The notes under the pieces: model-generated
The model's database searches: none
The model's input: the letters and a program-made list of their open reading frames with translations, nothing else
What the model was told of the DNA's origin: nothing
Part shown: positions 48,385-58,910 of the stretch, in pieces
Layout of the letters: each line of letters starts with the position of its first letter
How positions within the stretch are numbered: the stretch's first letter is position 1
Made by a program: the position numbers and the translations under genes
Assembly (NCBI RefSeq): GCF_028554725.1
Contig: NC_071669.1
Coordinates: forward strand, 3,363,501-3,427,500
Reading direction: 5' to 3'
DNA length: 64,000 nucleotides
Source of the DNA: Zeugodacus cucurbitae
Taxonomy: Eukaryota; Arthropoda; Insecta; Diptera; Tephritidae

Positions 48385-48997
48385 GCACTCCAATTAGATT
48401 AGTCTGGGTTCTTAGTCACCTCGGAATCGCGGGGAATTGTAAGGCTGATGAGCTTGCAAGGTCAGGAACAACGGACTCACTATTAGAAGCATGGAAGCAT
48501 GTAGGAGCACCGTTGTCCTATTGCGGTTTGCTAATGGACAGATGAGCCTCGGCTAAGCTGGGTAGGCGCTGGTCAGTTACCAACACATGCTTAGTCGCAA
48601 GATCCTTCTGGCCTAAGGTAAACCGCGTACTTTTCGCCCTCAATAAGCCTTACCTCTCCTTAGTCGTAGGGGTTCTTACTAGCCATTGTCACATCGGGTT
48701 CCACGTTGTAAGGTTAAAAATCTTACCGGACGCCAGCTGTAGAAGCTGTATGGTGGAGGATGAGGTGGAATCGTCTCATCACTTTCTTCTGGAATGTCCC
48801 GCCTTTGCGAGATCAAGAAAGAGATTTCTTGGATCTCACAGGCTCGCGAAATAGCGAATATGGAAGTTAAAAATCTCTATAGATTTGTAGTAGGTTCAGT
48901 AATTGCTAATCTAGGGGGGATCCAGGCTTCACAAAGGACTATATTTCAAAGTCTACGTGTGTTTCCTTTCGAAACAGCCTTAGAACCTAACCTAACC
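48385..48997 (+). pseudogene. non-LTR retrotransposon RNase H tail and C-terminus (Jockey/R1-like)
   Basis: Reading rightward: VWVLSHLGIAGNCKADELAR (RNase H end motif, about 48399-48460), then SGTTDSLLEAW and GRRWSVTNTC after a stop at about 48543-48545 (TGA). Next come LVVGVLTSHCHIGFHVVRL and SCRSCMVEDEVESSHHFLLE with the C-x2-C ... H-x4-C pattern (about 48736-48800), CPAFARSRKRFLGSHRLAK, then TAG at about 48853-48855. A second frame with MEVKNLYRFVV continues the C-terminal region. The 5' end is truncated at about 48385 and the element ends in CCTAA repeats. It is a different family from the 45740 copy, judged by wording. Confidence 0.87.
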
Positions 48998-49000
48998 TAA
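48986..49000 (+). repeat. (CCTAA)3 tail of the LINE
   Basis: Three exact CCTAA units end the LINE. On the other strand this is TTAGG, the canonical insect telomere unit, although flies lack TTAGG telomeres. The last two bases of the TA target site of the adjoining rosa-like element fall inside it (48998-48999). Confidence 0.9.
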
Positions 49001-49932
49001 AGGGTGATTTTTTAAGAGCTTGATAACTTTTTTAAAAAAAAAAACGCATAAAATTTGCAAAATCTCATCGGTTCTTTATTTGAAACGTTAGATTGGTTCA
49101 TGACATTTACTTTTTGAAGATAATTTCATTTAAATGTTGACCGCGGCTGCGTCTTAGGTGGTCCATTCGGAAAGTCCAATTTTGGGCAACTTTTTCGAGC
49201 ATTTCGGCCGGAATAGCCCGAATTTCTTCGGAAATGTTGTCTTCCAAAGCTGGAATAGTTGCTGGCTTATTTCTGTAGACTTTAGACTTGACGTAGCCCC
49301 ACAAAAAATAGTCTAAAGGCGTTAAATCGCATGATCTTGGTGGCCAACTTACGGGTCCATTTCTTGAGATGAATTGTTCTCCGAAGTTTTCCCTCAAAAT
49401 GGCCATAGAATCGCGAGCTGTGTGGCATGTAGCGCCATCTTGTTGAAACCACATGTCAACCAAGTTCAGTTCTTCCATTTTTGGCAACAAAAAGTTTGTT
49501 AGCATCGAACGATAGCGATCGCCATTCACCGTAACGTTGCGTCCAACAGCATCTTTGAAAAAATACGGTCCAATGATTCCACCAGCGTACAAACCACACC
49601 AAACAGTGCATTTTTCGGGATGCATGGGCAGTTCTTGAACGGCTTCTGGTTGCTCTTCACCCCAAATGCGGCAATTTTGCTTATTTACGTAGCCATTCAA
49701 CCAGAAATGAGCCTCATCGCTGAACAAAATTTGTCGATAAACACATTTCGAACCGAACACTGATTTTGGTAATAAAATTCAATGATTTGCAAGCGTTGCT
49801 CGTTAGTAAGTCTATTCATGATGAAATGTCAAAGCATACTGAGCATCTTTCTCTTTGACACCATGTCTGAAATCCCACGTGATCTGTCAAATACTAATGC
49901 ATGAAAATCCTAACCTCAAAAAAATCCCCCGT
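49000..49932 (-). mobile_element. rosa-like (DD41D) mariner-related transposon, internally deleted
   Basis: TA at 48998-48999 and TA at 49933-49934 are the target-site duplication. The inner ends are matching terminal repeats: AAGGGTGATTTTTT from 49000, and ACGGGGGATTTTTT read inward from 49932 on the minus strand. The element is 933 bp, shorter than needed for a full transposase. It inserted in the CCTAA tail of the LINE at 48385-49000, so it is the younger of the two. Confidence 0.92.
49107..49819 (-). pseudogene. rosa-like transposase, DNA-binding domain deleted, catalytic domain open
   Basis: The probable start ATG is 49819-49817 (MNRLTNEQRLQIIEFYYQNQ). Only about 25 N-terminal residues remain before an internal deletion near 49745 that removes most of the helix-turn-helix region and shifts the frame. 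The catalytic part is then open for 217 residues to 49107. It has the first Asp in LFSDEAHFWLNG, the second in MWFQQDGATCHTA and the third in PRSCDLTPLDYFLWGYV. Between the second Asp and the TPLD Asp are 41 residues, the DD41D spacing of the rosa family described from Ceratitis rosa. The tail reads RRSRGQHLNEIIFKK. The catalytic part has no internal stops. Without the DNA-binding half the copy should be non-autonomous. Confidence 0.9.
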
Positions 49933-49934
49933 TA

Positions 49935-52179
49935 CTTGTGACAGTGCTTGAAAAAGGCTACACTCCTCACTCTAGGATTCCAGCATCATCTAGAGAACCA
50001 CTCATCCAAAACAAGTTCCGAATTATGGTCAAAGCGAAGCAAATGCAAAGTAAATTAATTGAGTTGTCATTCAATTATCGCTGCCATTTAATTTAATTAT
50101 TTAATAACACTCAAGTGTTAATTAAATGAATTTCGAAATTTCCCATGCAAAAAAGTACAGCAAAACCACTTAAAAAAGGTTTAATTAAATAAGCGCTTAA
50201 AGTTGCCGCAAAAGTTTCTTGCGCAAGCTTTTAGGCGTGTGCTTTGCCAGGCATGACATTTCAAATTCAATAAAAATTCTATTCAATTGAATTCATTACA
50301 AATTCATTGTCTGCGCCTCTAATCCTTTTCAATGGACTACACAAAATTCAAGCGTATGCGAGGACATGCACCGTTATGTGCGGATGAGTGAAAGCGCAAA
50401 AAAAAAAATAAAAAATTAAATAAACAAATTGAATTGCGTAAAATGCCATTAATGAATATTTTCAATCAAAATTTTGTTGAATATTAAAATTAAAAATGGA
50501 GCGAGGAAGGAAAAACTTTTATTTGGAAATAAAAAGTGATTTTGATGAAAGAGTTTCTGAGTGCTGGAAATTGAATTAGAGAGCGCGCGAATGATAATGA
50601 AATGAATTAAACAAATGCAGACGGAAATATAAATTTGGTTTCATTAAACCTTATTTAAGACTTCACGGATATTTTGGGTGAAAATAATATGGGTTAGAGA
50701 GCTTTAAAAAGCTTTAGATAATTTTTATGGAAGTCTGTATGAGATTCTGTATAAAATTTAAGCTCAACTCCTAAATGTAGGCACCAGTGCATATTTTGCT
50801 TAAAGCTATAGATATAATGTATAAAACGTTGCCTACCTTTGGGCGCATTTTAATTTAATAAGCGAAGGCACATACCTTTTAAGGTGATACATAAATAAAT
50901 TACGAACATTATGAACAGTTTGAACCATTAAAATTATTAAAATTTTGAAATATTTTAAAAGCTCTCCAAGGCTAACTAAGCACCCATTATTATTAGTTTC
51001 GATAGCGATTATCGTTGAGGTGCTTAGACGTGAAGGTATGCATGCTCTTCACGCAATTTATTTCCTTGCTACGACCAAATTTTGTTCCTCACGCTACTCT
51101 CTACGCCCTTCCACAACTTATTTTACCCCCCACGCACTTCCACATTAGCAACGCTTGCCACCAACCCTCTCCGCCTTCTTGAAACCACGCATTTTTTTTA
51201 TTCTCCACTGAACTTTGGCTGTCACTTTTATCCTTTTTCGAATTGGGTGCTTCAGAAATCCTTAAGCATTCAATCGCGTATACCTTAAATGGATTAGGAG
51301 CGGTGAAAATCTCAAAACAAGCCAGAAAATGAATAAAAAAAAAACGAAAAAGTAAAAAGGAAAACAGAAAAAAACAAAGCTAAATCGAATCAAGTCAAAA
51401 TAAAAATTTAAAAATAAATAACAAAAGGCCAAATAAATAAGTAATAAGCAAGTGGATGGGGTGATTGCGCGTATGTGTGGGCAGACGCATTGAAGAATGA
51501 AAGGGTGATAAGCGCGCCTATACCGGCAAAACGAAACCGGAAGGGATGCTTATCCTGCATAATGAAGAAGTTGCGCGCCTTAAAACTAAATTTGTTTGAT
51601 TCGCATGATTCTTTTCGGCCCGAAAATAAAACATACCATAAACAATAAAGACGAAAACAAAAAATGGATACACCCACACCCCGCAGGTCTTTCTATCACC
51701 ACTACTTTTCTAGTTTAAGTGGAAAAATTTAAAAAAGGTTGCCCCGTATGCGCAATATTACTGGCAAAGGGTGCGTGTAGCTTGGAGCAAGCAGTTCAAC
51801 AAACGTTGATAAGCGTCTTAAATACAGGTTGATTTCTTTTATTTTGGATTTCCTTTCTTGTTTTGTAGGGCGCTAAGCTCGGTTAGTCGCGCACAATAGT
51901 TTGTGGATGCGCAAAAGGTGGCGTTAAAGGTGATGTTGAGCTCCAGCAGAGCAGCTACTCAAGAACTTGTTCAAATGCCTTTCACATTTGCTTGTTGAGT
52001 TAATCGAATATCGTTGTTATTTGAATAAAAGTGAAAGTTTGTATATTGGAGTATGAATGGGTTAGAAAGCTCGAAAGCTCAAAGGTTTTGAATGGCTTGA
52101 GGTGGTAGAAAAATTGAGTTTTTCTGTTTTTCGCATGAAATTAGTGAGATTACCAGGAACTAAAGTTTATTTATAGTTT
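49935..52179. other. non-coding block
   Basis: No supportable gene. AT-rich single-copy-looking DNA with A-runs (50398-50415, 51335-51375). The short frames at 50945-51288 (plus) and 51408-51677 (minus) have no motif. Confidence 0.55.
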
Positions 52180-52575
52180 AATCACATCAGAAAAAGTTAG
52201 CGAAAGCTACTTGGTTTAAGCTTTCACAGTTCTAAAGGTTTGTGAATGGCCTTCAATTAAATTTTTTTCGAAGTTTTCTCTCAAATTTTTTTTCGAAGCT
52301 CATTCGATCTAGATCGATTCCTTCATCCCCTGATTCTTTCTATCCTCTCTATACTATTTAGTAAAATACTGAACTTGAATCAGAGCTTTCGAAAAGTTTG
52401 CGAAAGCTACTTGGTTTAAGCTTCCACATTACTAAAGTGTTGCGAATGGTCTTCAATTAAATTTTTTCTTAGATCAATCGATCTAGATCGTTTATCTTCT
52501 TCCTTTATGCTTCCTATCCTCTCTTTATCTTATAAACTCTTTAGTAAACTACTTGAAATCAGAGCTTTCGGAGCT
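52180..52575. repeat. diverged 200-bp tandem duplication
   Basis: GCGAAAGCTACTTGGTTTAA lies at 52199 and 52400. Both are followed by GCTT.CACA.T.CTAAAG, TTCAATTAAATTTTTT and an ATCGATCTAGATCG-like word, then TTCCTATCCTCTCT. Confidence 0.85.
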
Positions 52576-53400
52576 TTTTACGCTAAAGGGCTTTTCTTTA
52601 TGCACTACATATACCTCTGCTCTTAACAAATTTTCCAAAATTCTTTAATTTCTTTTGTGTTCTTTATTTTCGTTGCTGTGCTTTGTCTCAGTTTTCCACT
52701 TTCTGCGCTTTGAACATGGAATGGATGTCCAAAATTCAATTATGAAAATGCAAGCAAAATGGCAATGAATATCGTCGCGACCAGACTCGCAACCCAGCTG
52801 CGCGTTTAAACCCCTCACTACCCATGACTGCCTTCATTCATTACTTGCCTTTGAACTTCCACCGGCTTGACTCGCTTTTAAGCGCATAAATCAGCTTGTA
52901 CCCATTTGTCTAAAGACGCCTGACTGGGCTTATGCCTCTCAATTATTTTTACGAATTCTGTGAGCTTTTAAGCCTTTCTTTGTACGACTTTTTTTAAACA
53001 ACAACAATAAACTTAAACAGAGCAAATTGTCTCGATTACGGCACAGTTTCTTTTTCTTACTTTCTCTTTTACTTAAGCTTCTTCATGGACAATTTTGTGC
53101 TTCTGTTTTACTCTTTTGTTTCTTCCGCGGCGATTTCGCTACAATTTCGGCGACCTAGTTTTCAGTGACTTAATCCTTTTCGAAATTGATTTACTTTGAG
53201 CAAATTTTTTTATTGCCGACTTTTAGGCGCTTTGGAAATACTGAATACTAAATTTTAAGTTGAAACGAGAATTCTCTATATTCAAAATGTAGGAACGATG
53301 CAAATACATATCGTTTTAAAGAGATCGCTTAATACTTGCAAGCAAATATTATCACTGGAAAGTTTAAGGAAATCTGGTCTGATTGCCACATTTCCATTGA
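52576..53400. other. non-coding block, no feature seen
   Basis: T-rich degenerate sequence between the duplication and the LINE tail. No motif recognised. Confidence 0.5.
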
Positions 53401-54575
53401 TGTATGTATGTATGTGATTGGCGTTGCAACCGTTTAGCCGGTGATAGCCGAATCGACGATAGTCCGCCACTTCTATTTTTCCTTCGTAGTTCGGCGCCAG
53501 TTAGAGATTCCAAGTGTAACCAGGTAGCTCTCCACCTGGTCCCTCCAACGGAGTGGAGGCCTTCCCCTTCCTCGGCTTCCTCCGGCGGGTACTGCATCGA
53601 ACACTTTCAAAGCTGGAGTGTTTTCTTCCATCCGTACAACATGACCTAGCCAGCGTAGCCGCTGTTTTTTTATTCGCTGAACTATGTCAATGTCGTCGTA
53701 TAAATCGTACAGCTCATCGTTCCATCGTCTGCGGTATTCGCCGTTGCCAATGTTTAGAGGACCATAAATCTTGCGCAAAACCTTTCTCTCGAAAACCCCA
53801 AGAGTCGTCTCATCTGATGTTGACATCGTCCAAGCTTCTGCACCATAAAGGAGGACGGGAATGATAAGCGACTTGTAGAGTTTGATTTTGGTTCGTCGAG
53901 AGAGGACTTTACTGTTCAATTGCCTACTCAGTCCAAAGTAGCATCTGTTGGCAAGAGTGATTCTACGCTGGATTTCGAGGCTGACATTGTTGGTGTTGTT
54001 GATGCTGGTTCCCAGGTATACGAAATTATCTACGACTTCGAAGTTATGACTGCCAACAGTGACGTGGGGGCCAAGACGTGAATGCGCTTCGCTTCGCTTC
54101 CTTATCCAGGCGGGAAAAAGCAGAACTAACGGCGCGGGTGTTGTTTCCAATGATATCGATATCATCGGCTTACGCCAGTAGCTGTATACTCTTATAGAAG
54201 ATTGTACCTTCTCTATTTAGCTCTGCAGCTCGTATTATTTTCTCCAGCATCAAGTTAAAGAAGTGGCACGATAGTGAGTCACCTAGTCTGAAACCTCGTT
54301 TTGTATCGAACGGCTCGGAGAGGTCCTTCCCAATCATGGCGGAGCTTTTGGTGTTGCTCAACGCCAACCTACACAGCCGTATTAGTTTTGCGAGGATACC
54401 AAATTCAGACATCGCGGCCTTTGCGTGCTGTCGAAAGCAGCCTTAAAATCGACAACAAGGTGGTGTGTGTCGATCCTCTTTTCACGGGTCTTCTCCAAGA
54501 TTTAGCGCATGGTGAATATCGAGTCAGTTGTGGATTCCAATGAGTTGCGGTTCCCAATGATACCGCCAGAATATA
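53401..54575 (-). mobile_element. RTE-like LINE, 3' third, 5'-truncated
   Basis: The 3' end is marked by a short (CATA)n-type tail at 53402-53415 on the plus strand, typical of RTE-type elements that end in short simple repeats. Coding sequence runs from about 54575 down to 53473. Upstream reverse-transcriptase domains are absent, as expected for incomplete reverse transcription. Confidence 0.85.
53473..54560 (-). pseudogene. reverse transcriptase palm and C-terminus (RTE-like), stop in YADD
   Basis: From the high end downward, in broken frames: STTDSIFTMR then a stop, ILEKTREKR, THHLVVDFKAAFDST (motif A, with its catalytic Asp, near 54450). Then, in the frame 54412-54170, MSEFGILAKLIRLCRLALSN, FDTKRGFRLGDSLSCHFFNL (motif B region) and IFYKSIQLLA. 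The next codon is TAA (54172-54170), followed in frame by ADDIDII, so the tyrosine of the YADD active-site motif has become a stop. After a frameshift the 230-residue frame 54165-53473 carries VVDNFVYLGTSIN, IPVLLYGAEAWTMS, YGPLNIGNGEYRRRWNDELY and RLRWLGHVVRMEE. It is the best copy of this family in the window (others at 2010 and 28811). Confidence 0.92.
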
Positions 54576-55692
54576 CTACATTACTCTACAGAAACCTTCA
54601 GACTATAGAAACAGCCTCCAATATACAGTCAGGCACCTTTTTCAACCAACTGTCTACAAAAGACGCCACCAAAAGCCATTAAGCAAACACATTATTACAT
54701 TTTTTGGCCTCCATGTGCTTGTATGTATGTGTGTATGACTTCAATAACATTTAAATTTACTGCCGAAATGCAGTCATACGCAACGGCAAATGTTATTACG
54801 TCACCCACACCATGCACTCCATACAATACTAGTTGACATGTACGTATGCACAGCGCAGCGCAGCGCCTGGCGTTATGCTTCATTTCTTTTTACGTTGATC
54901 ATTGTTGCTGTTGTTTTCTTAATTTTTGCGCAATTTACATTTTATATGTGTGTATGTATGTGTGCGCAATGCAACAACAACAACAAGAATAAAGTTACAG
55001 CTTTTGTTGCATGCATATGTGTGGCATGTGTGCCTGGCTCAGCGCGGCAATAAAGTCATCATACGACATGCTGGCCGGGCATGCAGCCACTACCAACGGA
55101 CCGTCGGCCAAAGTGTCTTTTAATAGCGACGGCAGTTCGATTTTGTTTTGTTGTTTTCTTTCACTTCACTTTTTTGGTGAAAGTTTATGCACTTGTTGTT
55201 GTTGTATGTGCGCCTTTGTATCTTGTGCCGTCTGCTTGACTGTCGCTCGACTGTCGGATGTTGTAGGCGCTGCAGGCGACGGCTACACCAATAACACCAA
55301 CGAGATTTCTTTGTGTGTGTTGCAGTTTGTCTGCTGTTGCAACTTCAAGCTTGCCACTGCCGCCAACTCCACACTTCCTGCTGGCCGAGCCTCCTCTTTA
55401 CCTACTTTAATTCCCAAACTCTACTCAGCGCAGCTTCACAGTCTCTCTGTTGCCACTTCCTGTTGGTTGTTGCCGATTTTTCCACTTCTTTTTGCTGTGT
55501 ATTACTGCAGCATCTGTCTGCCTGCCCTTCACTGTTGCACATCATTTGCGTTGTCGCCGCCGTTGGCACGCAGTCGCTACTGTCTCGGCAGCCGTTTGTG
55601 GCTGCGCGCCTTTGGGCGTCCGTTTGTCAGCCAGCCAGCCAAGCAGTCAGTCGGCAGCCGCGCTCTTGTTGTTGTTGTTGCGCTTTTCTCTC

Positions 55693-55726
<34 letters not shown>

Positions 55727-56690
55727 TTTGGTTGGAGCGCCTACAGTGAGTTGTGTCCTTTCATTTCATTTCGTTTCCTTTGTTTGTTATGCGACTTCAC
55801 TCACATGCAAGGCAAACAGTTTCCACTTCATCGCTTTGTTTTTTCGCTCTCATTTTGTCATTCGCACTCACACACTCACACACATATTCTCCATTTTTGC
55901 TCGCATATCCAACTTTTTTCCAGACTCTTACTACAGTTGCTGCATTTTTTTGGCTTTTTTCATAACAACTTTTTGCTGTTGTTGTTTGTTTGCATTTCCT
56001 TTTTCGTTACTTTGCTGAATTTCCATTTCCATTTCGCTTTCATTTCATTCACTATGTGCGATTTTATTTTCTTAAAAATTGGCAAACAGCAGACAAAAGT
56101 GAAGTGTAATGGCGGAGAAAGGTTGGCCGGCGGCAGCGCTGCCATCAGTGAGTGACTGAAGCAGGCAAAAAATCTTTCACAGTGCAGTGCATCATAGTGA
56201 AGTGCCGCCGAAATTGCAGAAAAGACAATAAAGTGTCAAAAAGTATGGAGGACGAGGAAAAAAGAAAAAAGTCGTGATCATAAAGTAAAATTGCATTTTT
56301 CATTTGTTGGTCAATTGAGTTTCGAGTGCAGCGAAATGGCAATAAAATAGAGTATACGAGAGATAATTGAACTTTTAGGGGAAGGGTCGGAGACGAAGCG
56401 CAGTCTGTGATCGTTAATGCGTAGACTCGGTGCGCTAAAGCAATAAGCGAGAAGATTTATTTCTAAAAAGGATTTAAAAGTCATAAAGTGTCTCTATAGA
56501 CTATTACATAAATTAGTTGAGAATTTCAAGTTTCACGAGCGAAAAAAAACAGTTTCAAAGCGCTTCATGTGAATGAAAGAATGAATAGCTAGAAGACTTA
56601 TTTTAATAAGAGCTTTAACTTGTTTGGACTTACAGATAGAAATGATTGGATAGGCACTTTGTGGTACTACTTACTCCTAGTAATGTAGGT
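54576..56690. other. non-coding block, complex, CAA/TTG-rich
   Basis: No host gene could be supported. Two long overlapping plus-strand frames (55011-56018 and 55313-56155) arise from T-rich DNA and read as Cys/Phe/Leu-rich peptides with a poly-Phe stretch at the T-run. They look composition-driven. The piece 56100-56345 resembles a fly 5' UTR in style (CAGTGCAGTG, AGTGAAGTG words), with only a tiny frame after the ATG at about 56245. Confidence 0.5.
55696..55725. repeat. poly(T) run of 30
   Basis: Thirty uninterrupted T inside the open frames 55011-56018 and 55313-56155; length polymorphism is likely. Confidence 0.98.
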
Positions 56691-57435
56691 ACTTTGTGGT
56701 ACTACTTTACAGCGATATTGTGGCAGCAGACATCGGTAATTTTGGTCTAACAATCATATACCAATAGCTAGCCTCACCGTACTTGGATCCATATGTAACC
56801 TCGTTGGACCCTATTTTGATCTCATTTGATATCAAGTTTGACCTAGCGTGAACCGGAATTTATCTTTGACTTGACCTCGGATGACACTCGCTTAATTCTC
56901 AGATTGATCTTGCCTGGACCCTTGTTACGGCCTCGCTTTACTACTATCTTGCTTCCATTCAGTTTAACCTCATTTGATCTCAAGCTTAATCTCGCATGAC
57001 TCCTAACTTTATCTCGCTGAACACCTAGCCTGGCCTTGCTTGGACATTATCTTTCTGCGACCTCGCTTGATCTCTACTTTGACTTTTGGTGTACCTTATG
57101 GATTATGACTCGCATGACTCCTAACTTAATTTCGCTGAACACCTAGCCTGGCCTTGCTTGAACCTTATCTTTCTGTGACCTCGCTTGATCGCTAGTTTGA
57201 CTTCGGGTGTACCTTATCGATTATGACTAGATTCATATCGAAAATATCGATAAATTTTAAGTACTTTAATGAAACTAAGTGGGAGACTTCTCGCTGTATG
57301 CCTAACCTGACCTCACATAGACCTTTCGTTGACCTCGTTTGATCTCTAATTTGATTATTACTTGATTCTTATCGAAAATATCGATCAATTTCGAGTACTT
57401 TAATAAAATTAAGTGGGAGATTTCTCAGACCATAA
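56691..57435. repeat. tandem duplications built from TTGACCTCGCTTGATCT-like words
   Basis: An older short-period array (56800-56990) of TGACCTCG/CTTGATCTC words leads to a clear 118-bp duplication (TCGCATGACTCCTAAC at 56992 and 57110). A 134-bp duplication follows (ATCGAAAATATCGAT at 57237 and 57371, then AAGTGGGAGA.TTCTC). Confidence 0.88.
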
Positions 57436-57803
57436 TATTGGATTTTGCTAAAAATGAAAATAATGTGTCGTCAAATATGTTGGTTGAAAAAAAATTTTTT
57501 TGAACACATCTTTGTTGTTGTTTTTTGCCGTTACTTGCATTATTTTGTTGTTTTTATACCCTGAACAGGGTATATTAAATTTGTCACGAAGTTCGTAACA
57601 CCCAGAAGGAAGCGTCGGTGGCAATAAAGTATATATATAAATGATCATTATGTTGAACTGAGTCGATTTAGCCATGTCCGTCTGTCCGTCTGTCTGTCTG
57701 TATACGAACTAGTCCTTCAGTTTTTAAGATATCGTTTAGAAATTTTGCAGATGTTATTTTCTCTTCAAGAAGCTGCTCATTTGTCGGAGCTGCCGATATC
57801 GGT

Positions 57804-58735
57804 CCACTATAGCATATAGCTGCCATACAAACCGAACGATCGGAATCAATGGCTTGTATGGAAAACTTCCGCATTTTACTACATATCTTCACAAAATTTG
57901 GTGTGAGTTATTGCTCATAGAAATAATTTAATCTCCGAAAAAATTGTTCAGATCGGTTCACTATAGCATATAGCTGTCATACGAACCGAACGATCGGAAT
58001 CAATGGCTTGTATGGAAAACTTCCGCATTTTACTACATATCTTCACGAAATTTGGTGTGAGTTATTGCTCATAGAAATAATTTAATCTCCGAAAAAATTG
58101 TTCAGATCGGTTCACTATAGCATATAGCTGCCATACAAACTGAACCATCGGAATCAAGTGTTTGTATGGAAAACTTCCGCAGTTTACTACATATCTTCAC
58201 GAAATTTGGTGTGAGTTATTGCTCATAGAAATAATTTAATCTCCGAAAAAATTGTTCAGATCGGTTCACTATAGCATATAGCTGCCATACAAACTGAACC
58301 ATTGGAATCAAGTGTTTGTATGGAAAACTTCCGCATTTTACTACATATCTTCACGAAATTTGGTGTGAGTTATTGCTCATAGAAATAATTTAATCTCCAA
58401 AAAAATTGTTCACATCGGTTCACTATAGCATATAGCTGCCATACAAACCGAACGATCGGAATCAAGGGCTTGTATGGAAAACTTCCGCATTTTACTACAT
58501 ATCTTCACGAAATTTGGTGTGAGTTATTGCTCATAGAAATAATTTAATCTCCGCGAAAATTGTTCAGATCGGTTCACTATAGCATATAGCTGTCATACAA
58601 ACCGAACGATCGGAATCAATGGCTTGTATGGAATATTTTCGCATTTGACGTGGTAACTTCACGAAATTTGACATGGATTGCTGCTTAAGGTAATAATATA
58701 ATCTCCGAAAAAATTGTTCAGATCGGTTAACTATA
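57804..58735. repeat. 154-bp central tandem repeats, about six full units
   Basis: CACTATAGCATATAGCTG lies at 57804 (first unit), 57959, 58113, 58267, 58421 and 58575, and a decayed relative at about 58729. The spacing is 155 once and then exactly 154 each time. Units share AAACCGAACGATCGGAATCA, TTGTATGGAAAACTTCCGCA, ACATATCTTCACGAAATTTG and GTGAGTTATTGCTCATAGAA with very few differences. Confidence 0.97.
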
Positions 58736-58878
58736 TAACCTTAATGTTTCTAGCAAACAACCCAGCTAAAAAGAATTAGTAAAATGTTTTATTTTTTTGT
58801 ACTTACTTTTTCTTACATCTTTAGATCTGTTTAAACACATAGTTACTAAAAGAAATGCACCTGTGAAGGGTATATTAG

Positions 58879-58895
58879 CTTCGGTACAGCCGAAG
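58879..58895. other. 3' stem-loop of the Helentron-like element
   Basis: CTTCGG - TACAG - CCGAAG forms a 6-bp stem with a 5-base loop, placed shortly before the likely end of the element. Confidence 0.8.
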
Positions 58896-58910
58896 TTAAC
58901 GTTTCTTCTT

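Larger units (their letters stand above)
57555..58910. mobile_element. DINE-1/Helentron-like element with central tandem repeats
   Basis: The left end has TATACCCTGAACAGGGTATA, a terminal palindrome. A GAAGGAAGCGTCGG segment follows, then a GTCCGTCTGTCCGTCTGTCT segment, which I associate with fly DINE-1-type elements. The middle holds regular 154-bp repeats. The right end has GGGTATATTAGCTTCGG followed by a stem-loop (58879-58895). That order (subterminal palindrome, central repeats, 3' hairpin) is the known plan of Helentron-like non-autonomous elements. It has no coding capacity, and the exact ends were not fixed. Confidence 0.85.

Noticed and set aside
48986..49000. Telomere or interstitial telomeric repeat
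   Set aside because: Only three CCTAA units, placed exactly at the end of a LINE; better explained as the element's tail.
55011..56155. Two long plus-strand open frames (335 and 280 residues) as host genes
   Set aside because: They overlap in different frames, are dominated by Cys/Phe/Leu/Ser from T-rich DNA, run through a 30-T homopolymer and contain no domain motif.
57668..57892. 74-residue minus-strand frame as a small gene
   Set aside because: Lies within the Helentron-like element, across its GTCCGTCTGTCCGT segment.
57804..58735. CRISPR-like array
   Set aside because: The units are contiguous 154-bp repeats without unique spacers, in a eukaryotic transposon.
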